From Bacillus thermotolerans (GTDB lineage: Bacteria > Bacillota > Bacilli > Bacillales > Domibacillaceae), in NCBI RefSeq assembly GCF_000812025.2, contig NZ_JWJE02000031.1:1-47282 (forward strand): DNA of 47,282 bases, in the 5' to 3' direction. Of the stretch, positions 1 to 7,477 are shown in pieces. The position numbers and the translations under genes are program-made. The notes beneath the pieces are model-generated. The model had not been told where the DNA came from. It saw only the letters and a list, made by a program, of their open reading frames with translations, and searched no databases. The first letter of the stretch is position 1; each line of letters starts with the position of its first letter.

Positions 1-28
1 ATGGCTTAAAGTTAAAACTTTAAGCCAT
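1..28 (-). terminator. Perfect 13-bp inverted repeat, probable terminator
   Basis: The arms at 1-13 and 16-28 are exact reverse complements separated by two A residues. The repeat lies 45 bases beyond the stop of the truncated MFS gene, so on the minus strand it is placed to end the operon 2 transcript. The T-tract that would confirm a minus-strand terminator would lie outside the window. On the plus strand the arm is followed by a T-rich stretch, so it may work in both directions. A mobile-element end is possible but nothing else supports one. Confidence 0.45.
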
Positions 29-73
29 TTCTCAATTTTACATATATTTACTGTTTATTGCGGGTAATGACAG

Positions 74-724
74 CTACGCTGTTGTTACCCCAACTAGGAA
101 AGAGAGCGACTCTGGCAGCTTAAAGTAAAGCACCGTCATTAACAACAGCGGTCCAATGCCGCCTGCAAGAAAGACCGAATGCCAGTTAAAGTGGGTCAAG
201 AGCCAGGCGCTTAGCACACCGCCAATCGACATGCCCAGAGGAAAGCCCATAAACATAATGGACACCCATCTGCCTTTTGCTTTTTTCGGTGCATATTCGT
301 TCACGAGCACAATGCTTAACGGAACTGTCCCCCCGAGGCCAAGTCCTACTAAGAAACGAAGAAACACCAAGCTCATGATTGTATTAGCGAAGACCGTAAG
401 AAGTGAAAAGAGGGAGATGGTGGCAATGCTTAGCAGCAGCGCGTTTTTTCTACCGAGTCTATCTCCAAGATAGCCAAACAAAAAGCCGCCAAGCATGAGA
501 CCAAATGTGCTGGCTCCAAAGACAATTCCGAAAGAACTTGTAGAAAGATTCCACTGTTCGATCAATACAGGAGCGACATAAGAAAGGCTGGACACATCAA
601 ATCCTTCAAAAATCATGAGCAGAAAGGTCAAAACAATCAAGTTGACCGCAAAACGCCTGCTCGTTCGTTCTTCGATAACTTGAGAAACGTTCACCTGCTG
701 AGTTCTTCCTTTATTAGGAGCCAT
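74..724 (-). CDS. Half-length MFS transporter (AAHS-like), C-terminal half missing
   Basis: The 216-residue product has six predicted membrane segments and the MFS loop signature GYLGDRLGRKNAL after segment 2. TM1 carries EGFD, reminiscent of aromatic acid:H+ symporters. Full family members have 12 segments and about 400-450 residues. Here the frame stops just after the LPES motif that ends segment 6, and no second half follows before the hairpin at 1-28. The start at 724 is chosen because AGAGGTGG lies just upstream; an in-frame ATG at 742 has no ribosome binding site. It is the last gene of operon 2. The truncation lies inside the window, so it is not an edge effect. It is probably a non-functional remnant, although a dimerising six-segment protein cannot be excluded. 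Confidence 0.7.
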   Translation of the reverse strand: MAPNKGRTQQVNVSQVIEERTSRRFAVNLIVLTFLLMIFEGFDVSSLSYVAPVLIEQWNLSTSSFGIVFGASTFGLMLGGFLFGYLGDRLGRKNALLLSIATISLFSLLTVFANTIMSLVFLRFLVGLGLGGTVPLSIVLVNEYAPKKAKGRWVSIMFMGFPLGMSIGGVLSAWLLTHFNWHSVFLAGGIGPLLLMTVLYFKLPESLSFLVGVTTA

Positions 725-786
725 ATTTACCACCTCTGTCATTGTAGTGCTCTTAGCCAGTGTGTAGTGCAATGATTGCAGGATAA

Positions 787-821
787 GGAAAGCAATCATA
801 CTGTTTGAACGATTGCTTTCC
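787..821 (-). other. Intra-operon hairpin between RraA-like and MFS genes
   Basis: GGAAAGCAATC (787-797) and GATTGCTTTCC (811-821) form a perfect 11-bp stem with a 13-base loop in the 141-base gap before the MFS remnant. There is no T-tract on the minus strand, so this is more likely an mRNA processing or stability element, or a weak attenuator, than a strong terminator. Confidence 0.4.
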
Positions 822-865
822 TATTTCAGCAGCTTACGGGTAGCTGGATCGTCTTGAGGATCTAT

Positions 866-1537
866 TCATGAGTTTATGTTTCCTTGAAGCATCGTTTCGT
901 AGCTTTTCCCCATTACTTTGCTTACTGGCTCGCCAGCTATAATCGCTTTTGCCATGAGTGCTTCCTTTTCAGTAATTTTTTCTGCTGCCTGAAGAACCTT
1001 CTCCGCTTGATCAGCAGGAATAAAGACGATGCCGCTTCCGTCGGCTAACACAAGGTCTCCTGGTGCTACGTCCACTTGATCGATTCTAATCGGCTGATTA
1101 AAGGATTCCTCAACAATCCTTCCTCTGGCGGTGGTCGGTACGACATTGCGGGCATAGACGGGGAAACCAATACTTCTCATTTCATCGGCATCGCGGCAAG
1201 CCCCATCAATAAGGACACCGTTCACCCCTCTTTGCTGAGCAGCGATGGAGAGGTTTCCACCCCAGCCAGCTACATCAGTTCGGCCGTGTTCCACCACGAT
1301 AATATCCCCTTCAGAGGCGGCCTCGACAGCAGCAGTGCCGAGGTGACGATTCGACGGCCGAGGATTGTTTCCTTGCGGCACCAGCTTCATAGTCACCACT
1401 CTGCCGCAAATTTTTTTCAGGACAGAAACAGCCTGCAGACGAGTCACAACACCATTCATCCCTAACGAATCCAGTGCATCCGAAATAGCACTAGAATCCA
1501 ATTTTGATAAACGGTGAACGAAAGAATCTTTGGTCAC
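866..1537 (-). CDS. RraA/HMG-CHA aldolase family protein with altered metal motif
   Basis: The 223-residue protein has the RraA/DlpA-type fold signature: an N-terminal AISDALDSLG, central GVLIDGACRD and C-terminal PGDLVLADGSGIVFIP. Class II pyruvate aldolases of this family carry D/E-X20-R-D for metal and substrate binding. Here R115-D116 are present but the first position is Gly (WGGN at 92-95) where the two sister proteins in this locus have WGD. It may therefore have another activity or a structural role. The start is GTG at 1537 with AGGAGGA six bases upstream. It follows the RidA gene by 27 bases in operon 2. The family call is secure; the reaction is not known. Confidence 0.85.
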   Translation of the reverse strand: MTKDSFVHRLSKLDSSAISDALDSLGMNGVVTRLQAVSVLKKICGRVVTMKLVPQGNNPRPSNRHLGTAAVEAASEGDIIVVEHGRTDVAGWGGNLSIAAQQRGVNGVLIDGACRDADEMRSIGFPVYARNVVPTTARGRIVEESFNQPIRIDQVDVAPGDLVLADGSGIVFIPADQAEKVLQAAEKITEKEALMAKAIIAGEPVSKVMGKSYETMLQGNINS

Positions 1538-1564
1538 TATTCTTCCTCCTATTCCATTGTTCTT

Positions 1565-1954
1565 CTAATCTAATACAGCAACGAGCTCCACCTGAGCTAC
1601 CATGCCCTTTCGAAGCTCTTCTACGATGCTGATATGTCTTGCCGGACGGTCGTGTTCATCAGGGAACATTTTTAACCATTCGTCATTAAAAGGCTTGCGG
1701 TATTGGTTATCCTTTAAATAAACGGACATGCGGATAATATGGTCCGTGGAGCCGCCCGCGTGTTCCATAAAGGATTGAATATTTTGATAGAGACACATGA
1801 TTTGCTGCTCCGGCTCTGCTGGCAGCTCGTCGGTGGCTGAATCTTTGCCCATAATGGCTGAAGAATAAATAATAGATCCGATTTTTGCTCCCATGGGGAT
1901 CGGTGCTTTCCCATGGGAGACGCCCGGTATCTCGATAACCTCTCTCTGCGCCAC
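1565..1954 (-). CDS. RidA (YjgF/YER057c) family protein
   Basis: The 129-residue protein matches the compact RidA fold in length, with the central YQNIQSFMEHAG helix and a C-terminal RPARHISI...VELVAVLD stretch that holds the Arg and Glu typical of active family members. RidA enzymes hydrolyse enamine/imine intermediates; relatives in aromatic clusters act as aminomuconate deaminases or accessory proteins. No nitrogen-containing substrate is evident here, so a role in clearing reactive enol or imine intermediates is only an inference. The start is GTG at 1954, 15 bases after the Rieske stop with a GGGGTGAG ribosome site; it is the sixth gene of operon 2. Confidence 0.85.
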   Translation of the reverse strand: MAQREVIEIPGVSHGKAPIPMGAKIGSIIYSSAIMGKDSATDELPAEPEQQIMCLYQNIQSFMEHAGGSTDHIIRMSVYLKDNQYRKPFNDEWLKMFPDEHDRPARHISIVEELRKGMVAQVELVAVLD

Positions 1955-1968
1955 ATTCTCACCCCATT

Positions 1969-3183
1969 TCAGTACTTTGGCACGGTCCGCCAGTCGGCAT
2001 CCGCTGGCAAATTCCCATTCGTTGAGCGTATGCTGGCATAATCGATCTCCTGATCAAGCCCGAGCGGCATCTTTCCTTCCTCCATATCCTTTAATGCGCG
2101 GAGAAGGAAGAAGCGGACCTTCGTAATAAACTGATCGCTTGATCCGAGATATTCCTGCGTCCGGTCAGAGATCTCTCCCATGCTTTCCGCGATGACATAG
2201 TCTTCAACTAATACGCCGTACATGCCGGTGAAATGGTCATCCAGCTTCGAGCGGTCCTGCTCCCAGTTGCCTTCATAAAAATTATCCGGCGACTTGTTCG
2301 GGTCAATGCCAAATTGTCTTTCTGTAACTGCTACATCCTCGAACGTGAGCGGTCTTTCGTGATTATAAAAAACAAACCACTGTACGCACTTGTTGTCATC
2401 AACCGGAATCACAAATGAACCGACGTGATTCTCCTCCGGTGCTTTCGGGATGAAGGAATACCAAGGCTGGACAAACTCCGAAATCCGGACGTACTTCGAG
2501 CCATCCGGCATGTTTCTCAGCGCGCCGGCCCGGTAGCCGTACGGCTGGCTGTCGACCACATATCTCGGCGCCAAGTCATGCTTCGTTTTAGAAACAGTGG
2601 CCCCTACCTTCTCCACCCATGACTGGTGCAGCATGGATACGTGAGCAGAATCGAGTGTTCCCTCTAATACTTGCAGCCAGTTGCAGTTAATTTCCGCAAT
2701 GCGGATTAATAAATGCTCCTCAGGCAAGCGGTTGAATTCAAAATCGGGAAATTGAGTCGGCAGTCCTTCTCCTAGCCACGTCCAAATAATCCCGCCCGCT
2801 TCCCGGCTCGGATAATATTTAACGGGCACCTTTCTGCAAAAGGACTCCACTTTTTCCGGCGGCTCTGTCGGTGCATCGATACAATTGCCATTCACATCGA
2901 ATTTCCAGCCATGATATAAACAAGTTAAGGCATTGTCCTCGTTGCGCCCTAGGCTAAGGGAGGCCCGGCGATGCGGACATTTCTCATCAAGAACAGCGAC
3001 CTTCCCATCCGCTCCTCTAAAAACAACATAGTTTTCTCCGAACAGCTGTACACGGATCGGTGTACCGTTCGCCTTCACTCTGGCGGCACGCACAGCCGGC
3101 ACCCAAAACTGTTTCATATACCTCGCCATTGGAGCATCGCCCGTCACCTTTGTTAACAAATCATTTTTTTCTTTGGATAACAT
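1969..3183 (-). CDS. Rieske non-haem iron oxygenase, alpha subunit (phthalate dioxygenase/O-demethylase type)
   Basis: The 404-residue oxygenase subunit has the Rieske [2Fe-2S] site C69-X-H71...C88-X2-H91 and a mononuclear iron site in EGTLDSAHVSMLH (D178, H181, H186 region). The later DRTQEYLGSSD motif is typical of the phthalate 4,5-dioxygenase / aryl O-demethylase branch, which works as an alpha-only oxygenase with a separate reductase. It should hydroxylate or O-demethylate an aromatic acid before ring cleavage by the next enzyme upstream in the operon. No ferredoxin or flavin reductase is encoded anywhere in the window, so electrons must come from an unlinked partner. The substrate cannot be read from sequence. 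Confidence 0.9.
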   Translation of the reverse strand: MLSKEKNDLLTKVTGDAPMARYMKQFWVPAVRAARVKANGTPIRVQLFGENYVVFRGADGKVAVLDEKCPHRRASLSLGRNEDNALTCLYHGWKFDVNGNCIDAPTEPPEKVESFCRKVPVKYYPSREAGGIIWTWLGEGLPTQFPDFEFNRLPEEHLLIRIAEINCNWLQVLEGTLDSAHVSMLHQSWVEKVGATVSKTKHDLAPRYVVDSQPYGYRAGALRNMPDGSKYVRISEFVQPWYSFIPKAPEENHVGSFVIPVDDNKCVQWFVFYNHERPLTFEDVAVTERQFGIDPNKSPDNFYEGNWEQDRSKLDDHFTGMYGVLVEDYVIAESMGEISDRTQEYLGSSDQFITKVRFFLLRALKDMEEGKMPLGLDQEIDYASIRSTNGNLPADADWRTVPKY

Positions 3184-3255
3184 ACGAAAGACCTCCTTGT
3201 TTTTCTTACAGAATAATTGACAGAGTATTGTTTATTTAAAGGGTATAAGGGAATA

Positions 3256-4218
3256 CTAATCCCAATAAGCAAAACCCATTCCACAGCCGGTCATGGCTGT
3301 TGAACGATAAGTAGGTATATAGTTGACAAGCTTCATATCCAAGCTTTCTAACGCTCCCGCTGCCGCTATCCATGCGAGCAGCTCCGACGTGCCGGAAACG
3401 AACCTTTCTTTCGGAATGGAGATGAGAGCTTCTTTGTCTTTATTTTCAAGATTTTTCAGAAAACTGCGGTCAAACTCTTCGTCAATGACAAAATGAGTCA
3501 TCCCTCCGGAGGCGATAATCGCAACAGTCTGATCGCTTTCCCATGATTCGATGGCCTCCTTTAATACGCGGCCAAATTCATAGCACCTCTTCGGAGACGG
3601 GACATTCGGCGGGAAAAACGTATTCACCGTGACCGGCACCATCTTGATCATCGGCTTACTTTGCAGCAGACGCCGGCGCACAAACGTATGCGCGTGCCCG
3701 ATTGAACGGCCCTCCGGCTGCTGGGTAAAGGAAGACACATCAAACTCGTTATCTATGAGTGTCTCAATAATATGGCGGCCCAGTTCTTCATCCGTTTTAT
3801 AAGCTTCCGGCTCTACCCCATGCCTTGCCCAATAGGCAGGACGGATTGACGGCGGTAGCTTCTCTACGTCATGAGGAAGATCATAAATTTCCTTGCCCCA
3901 GAAAACAGAGAAAGCAGGCATATTATCGTATAAGAACAGCTCTTTTTGATCATCGCCAATGACGACTAAAATGTCAGGAGACACACGGCCCAGCGTGTCG
4001 CTCAGCTTTCGGATGCTTTGTTCACAAGCTTCATACTTTTGCTCCCACACGTCACGGTTCAAATGCTCATGAATCCAATCTGGCGCTCGGCTGGATAAGC
4101 CTTCAAAGTCGATATCCGGATTGGTTTTGTCACGCTCTGCATGCATCGCCCAAATATCAGCGGGTGTGCTTAATTGAGGACTGTGAGAGACAGCCATTCC
4201 AAGTACTATTTTCGCCAT
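3256..4218 (-). CDS. LigB-type class III extradiol ring-cleavage dioxygenase
   Basis: The 320-residue protein aligns by eye with the protocatechuate 4,5-dioxygenase beta-subunit superfamily: an N-terminal GMAVSHSP with H12 in the iron-ligand position, a conserved HAHTF segment, and SGGMTHFVIDEEFD carrying the usual Glu ligand region near the C-terminal third. These Fe(II) enzymes open protocatechuate, gallate or related catechols. No separate LigA-type alpha subunit is seen. It sits directly downstream of a LigJ-like hydratase and upstream of the Rieske gene (gap 72 bases). Gallate or a 3-O-methylgallate-like trihydroxy compound would fit because no semialdehyde dehydrogenase or lactonase gene is present. 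ATG start with GGAGGT. Confidence 0.88.
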   Translation of the reverse strand: MAKIVLGMAVSHSPQLSTPADIWAMHAERDKTNPDIDFEGLSSRAPDWIHEHLNRDVWEQKYEACEQSIRKLSDTLGRVSPDILVVIGDDQKELFLYDNMPAFSVFWGKEIYDLPHDVEKLPPSIRPAYWARHGVEPEAYKTDEELGRHIIETLIDNEFDVSSFTQQPEGRSIGHAHTFVRRRLLQSKPMIKMVPVTVNTFFPPNVPSPKRCYEFGRVLKEAIESWESDQTVAIIASGGMTHFVIDEEFDRSFLKNLENKDKEALISIPKERFVSGTSELLAWIAAAGALESLDMKLVNYIPTYRSTAMTGCGMGFAYWD

Positions 4219-4232
4219 TTACATGACCTCCA

Positions 4233-5237
4233 CTATTTTGTTTGCGCAGCTGTCACATTCAGCCTGCTGTATAATCTTTTTGCGTTTCCTTCATAGACCT
4301 TGTAACGATCCTCTTCTGTTAAGAAGTCTATGCTGTCAATGACCGGCTTCAAGTTATCGAAATCATAGCCGGTTTCTGGATTCGGGACGGATCCGGTTCC
4401 TGGCAGCTCTGTACCGAAAAGGAGGTTATCCGGACCAATCACCTTAAAGGCCAGCTCCAGCGCTTCTTTTGAATAGTTGCATGTATCGAAATAAAGCTTT
4501 TTCAGAGCCGTATCGAAGTTTTCCTTCCCTGCCCGCAGCCGCCATGCCCGGAACCGGCCCATTTGGAACGGGATCGCTCCCCCCGTATGAGAAACGACTA
4601 CTTTTAAGTCTGGAAAATCTTCAAATACGTTCGAATCAAGCAGGGACATAATCGCAATGCTTTCTTCATTGATAAAGTGAAGCGTATAGGACTCCCGCGG
4701 AGAACAGCAGGCGGCAGAGTGGACAAGCATCGGAACATCCAATTCAACGAGCGCTTCGTATAATGGATACCAGTATTCGTCGCCTAGCCCTGGCGGCGTT
4801 GGATGTCCTCCTTCCATCGGGTCCGGATTCACCTGCACACCGACAAACCCCAACTCCTCCATACACCGTTTCAATTCAGGCAAGCATTCACGAATGTCTT
4901 CTCCCGGCGACTGCGGCAGGCCAGCGACACCGCGAAAATAATCCGGCTCGAGCTCCACCTGGCGGGCGATGATGTTGTTGACAAATTCCGTCCATTTATG
5001 AACCATGCCGCTCGGCTGGAGGGAATGCATCGCTAAATATGGTCTTGGTGAAATGAACTGCAGATCCGTCCCGACACTTTGCAGGAGACCGACATGCTTC
5101 TTCAGCTGTTTATGAATGGATTCATCGCTGATTTTCGGGAAACCCGCGAACGGATTCCCCCGGCTCCCTACCATCCTTCCTTGGAACTGATAAACCTCCG
5201 GCGGTGCAAGCGTGTGTCCGTGAATATCGATAATCAC
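4233..5237 (-). CDS. Amidohydrolase, LigJ-like 4-oxalomesaconate hydratase
   Basis: The 334-residue protein belongs to the ACMSD/amidohydrolase-2 superfamily: N-terminal metal motif DIHGH (H6, H8), a later HTGGAIP histidine, and a C-terminal NLLFGTELPG aspartate/glutamate region. Stretches such as VQVNPDPMEGGH, YWYPLYEALVELDVP and VYEGNAKRLYSRL resemble LigJ from the protocatechuate 4,5-cleavage pathway as I recall it. LigJ hydrates 4-oxalomesaconate to 4-carboxy-4-hydroxy-2-oxoadipate, which fits a LigB-type enzyme next to it and a LigK-like aldolase in operon 1. A decarboxylase of the same superfamily is the alternative. The start is GTG at 5237 with GGGAGC upstream; the following gene begins 15 bases on. 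Confidence 0.8.
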   Translation of the reverse strand: MIIDIHGHTLAPPEVYQFQGRMVGSRGNPFAGFPKISDESIHKQLKKHVGLLQSVGTDLQFISPRPYLAMHSLQPSGMVHKWTEFVNNIIARQVELEPDYFRGVAGLPQSPGEDIRECLPELKRCMEELGFVGVQVNPDPMEGGHPTPPGLGDEYWYPLYEALVELDVPMLVHSAACCSPRESYTLHFINEESIAIMSLLDSNVFEDFPDLKVVVSHTGGAIPFQMGRFRAWRLRAGKENFDTALKKLYFDTCNYSKEALELAFKVIGPDNLLFGTELPGTGSVPNPETGYDFDNLKPVIDSIDFLTEEDRYKVYEGNAKRLYSRLNVTAAQTK

Positions 5238-5292
5238 TGTGATTTGCTCCCTTCTATTTATCTATTTTCAACTATAGTTTACTGGAAAGCGG

Positions 5293-6084
5293 TTACACTT
5301 CTTTGAAATTCGGAGCTCTTTTATCCAAAAAGGCCTTGACCCCTTCCTGGTAATCAGAAGATGCATAGGAAGTAACCGTCAGCTCCTGAATTTGTTCCGA
5401 TTCCTGCGTCATTCCGCCTTTAATCTCATTGATGATCCTCTTAGCGCCCTTGATGGACTTTTGCGCCAGCTTTGTCAATGTTTCCGCATATTCATAGGTT
5501 TTCTCTTCCACTTCCTCGTCTGTTAAAATGCGTTCCACTAATCCATAACTGTAGGCTTCATAGACGCTAATTTCCCTGCCCGAAAACAGCAAGTCTTTCG
5601 CCCTCGCCGGTCCCACTAAATCTACTAAGTTCTTCGTACCTGAAAAGGAATAGATCAGGCCGATTTTAGCTGGCGTGATGGCGAACTTTCCGCTTTCTGA
5701 GCTGAACCGCAAGTCGCAGGCCAGTGCAATGATGCACCCTCCGCCAATGCAATAACCTTGAATCATCGCAATTGTCGGCTTTGGGAAGTGAAGAAGAGCA
5801 GATTCAGCGGCTGTCACCGCCTGGTTGTATAACTGTTCTCCTGTCGCTGTTGAACGCAGCGTGGTGAACTCATTAATGTCTGCCCCGGCCGCAAAGATCG
5901 CGCTATCGGCGTCTCCTCGAATGATAAGGACTTTCACCTCCGGGTCTTGTTCTAAATCCTTTAATAGATCCGGGAGCTTCGTCCACATTTCATAATTGAA
6001 GGCGTTTCTTTTCTCAGGGCGATTAATATAAAGTGTAGCAATCTGGTTTTTCTTTTCTACGAACAAATAGTCCTTGATCAACAC
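5293..6084 (-). CDS. Crotonase-fold protein lacking both hydratase glutamates
   Basis: The 263-residue protein is an enoyl-CoA hydratase/isomerase family member: FAAGADI and GYCIGGGC build the oxyanion hole that binds the CoA thioester carbonyl. Both catalytic glutamates of classical hydratases are replaced: the GGGCE position is Ile118 and the PE position is Ala139 (ITPAKIG). Compare the crotonase at 25674-26453, which has both. The protein may be a CoA-dependent hydrolase, isomerase, decarboxylase or ring-modifying crotonase rather than a hydratase. It sits between the CaiB-type transferase (37-base gap) and the LigJ-like gene. GTG start with AGGAGGAG five bases upstream. Confidence 0.85.
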   Translation of the reverse strand: MLIKDYLFVEKKNQIATLYINRPEKRNAFNYEMWTKLPDLLKDLEQDPEVKVLIIRGDADSAIFAAGADINEFTTLRSTATGEQLYNQAVTAAESALLHFPKPTIAMIQGYCIGGGCIIALACDLRFSSESGKFAITPAKIGLIYSFSGTKNLVDLVGPARAKDLLFSGREISVYEAYSYGLVERILTDEEVEEKTYEYAETLTKLAQKSIKGAKRIINEIKGGMTQESEQIQELTVTSYASSDYQEGVKAFLDKRAPNFKEV

Positions 6085-6120
6085 GAGCTCCTCCTTTTCG
6101 ATCCATAACCGTCCCCCTGT

Positions 6121-7305
6121 TTAAATGATAGACTCTTTTTTAAATTGCTGGATCTCCTCCTCACTGTAATCCAGCTGCCTCAAAACCGCTTCTGAGTGTT
6201 CTCCTAATTGCGGAGCCGGTGAATAAAACTGTGCAGGCGACTTTGACATTTTTGCCGGAAACCCCAGCGTCTTCATCGGGCCAGCGACAGGATGTTCATA
6301 GTCAATTACCATATCCCGCCCTAGTACTTGTTCATGATTCATGACTTCATCGTACGTATAAATCGGTCCTGACGGGATTCCCACACTCTCCAGCTTTTCG
6401 AGCCAAAACTCTGATGACTCCTGCCCGAAGACTTCTTCAATCGCTTCTTCCAGCTGATCGACATGCTCAAGGCGGTCACTGACTGTCGCGAACCGCGGAT
6501 CATGAAGCCACTCCTCCTTATCTACCACCTCTCTGCAGAATTTCTCCCACAGCCTTTGACTGACAACGCCTAACAAAATGTAGCCTGTTTTTGTCTTATA
6601 GCTTTGGTAAGGCGCCATTCTTCTGTGCCTTGTGCCGCTCGGGACGGGGACCTCTCCGTTTCCGAAGTAGCCGGCTGCTTCCCAAACTGTCCATACTAAA
6701 GCGGATTCAACAAGTGATACATCAATGTATTGGCCTTCCCCTGTCCGCATTTTGTGTATATGAGCAAAAAGAATGTGATATAAAGCTGTTAACCCAGCAC
6801 CAATATCGTGAATCGGAATCCCTACCTTCACGGGCCGGCCGCCTTGCTCGCCGGTCATGCTCATAATCCCTGACATGCCCTGTGCCATAATATCGAGCCC
6901 GCCTTTATTTCTCAGAGGGCCTGTTTGGCCGTATCCTGAAATCGAGCAATAGATCAGGTCGGGGTTTAGCTCCTTCAGTGTGTCATAGTCAATTCCAAGC
7001 TTCTTCACAATATCGGGGCGGAAATTTTCGACGAATACATCGGCTGTCTTCACCAGCCGGTACAGAATTTCACGGCCTTCCTCTGTTCGTAAATTCACTT
7101 TAATTCCTTTTTTATTGCGGTTGATCATCGTAAAGCTATAGCTGACACCGTTAATAAATGGGCCTGTATCACGGATCATATCGCCATCAGGATACTGTTC
7201 GACTTTAATGACCTCCGCTCCCATATCCCCCATGATCATGGTGCAATATGGACCAGCAAGCACGTGAGAAATGTCAATGACTCTTACTCCTGACAATGGC
7301 TGCAT
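6121..7305 (-). CDS. CaiB/BaiF family III CoA-transferase
   Basis: The 394-residue protein starts LSGVRVIDISHVLAGPY and contains MGAEVIKVE and GGLDIMAQG, in which D138 matches the catalytic aspartate that forms the acyl-enzyme anhydride in family III CoA-transferases. It would move CoA between a donor acyl-CoA and the aromatic or dicarboxylic acid substrate or product. The start at 7305 is chosen because GGAAGGAGGA lies just upstream; a longer in-frame reading to 7434 runs into the promoter and activator sites and has no family homology. It is the first gene of operon 2, about 30 bases below the predicted transcription start of the sigma-54 promoter. Confidence 0.9.
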   Translation of the reverse strand: MQPLSGVRVIDISHVLAGPYCTMIMGDMGAEVIKVEQYPDGDMIRDTGPFINGVSYSFTMINRNKKGIKVNLRTEEGREILYRLVKTADVFVENFRPDIVKKLGIDYDTLKELNPDLIYCSISGYGQTGPLRNKGGLDIMAQGMSGIMSMTGEQGGRPVKVGIPIHDIGAGLTALYHILFAHIHKMRTGEGQYIDVSLVESALVWTVWEAAGYFGNGEVPVPSGTRHRRMAPYQSYKTKTGYILLGVVSQRLWEKFCREVVDKEEWLHDPRFATVSDRLEHVDQLEEAIEEVFGQESSEFWLEKLESVGIPSGPIYTYDEVMNHEQVLGRDMVIDYEHPVAGPMKTLGFPAKMSKSPAQFYSPAPQLGEHSEAVLRQLDYSEEEIQQFKKESII

Positions 7306-7345
7306 GTGTCTCCTCCTTCCTGTAGTATCGGTTATTAGACTAATA

Positions 7346-7361
7346 AGCAATAAGCGTGCCA
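7346..7361 (-). promoter_or_regulatory. Sigma-54 promoter of operon 2
   Basis: On the minus strand the sequence reads TGGCAC-GCTTA-TTGCT, a full match to the -24/-12 consensus TGGCAC-N5-TTGCW. The predicted start is about 12 bases downstream, leaving a short leader to the CaiB-type gene at 7305. The extended TTGCTTAT is shared with the other two sigma-54 promoters in this locus. Confidence 0.9.
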
Positions 7362-7410
7362 GCTGAAAAAGCGCGGATTGACCGGCTTTTTTAAGCTGCT
7401 TTGCCTGCGC

Positions 7411-7470
7411 TTGTTTCGTTATGAAACGTTTCATGTTTCTTTCGTTTCAATGTTTCATTTCGTGCAACGT
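7411..7470 (-). promoter_or_regulatory. Activator binding region (UAS) for operon 2
   Basis: GTTTC-GTTAT-GAAAC at 7413-7427 is a dyad with perfect 5-bp arms whose centre (7420) lies 72 bases upstream of the -12 G at 7348. It overlaps a second perfect palindrome, ATGAAACGTTTCAT (7421-7434). Further GTTTC half-sites occur at 7435, 7444 and 7452. The same dyad at the same distance precedes the other two sigma-54 promoters, so it is the likely binding site of the PrpR_N-type activator encoded at 15920-17809. Confidence 0.75.
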
Positions 7471-7477
7471 TTATCGC

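Noticed and set aside
7306-7434. Longer N terminus for the CaiB-type protein
   Set aside because: It would run through the -24/-12 promoter and into the activator dyad; the family similarity and ribosome site begin at 7305.
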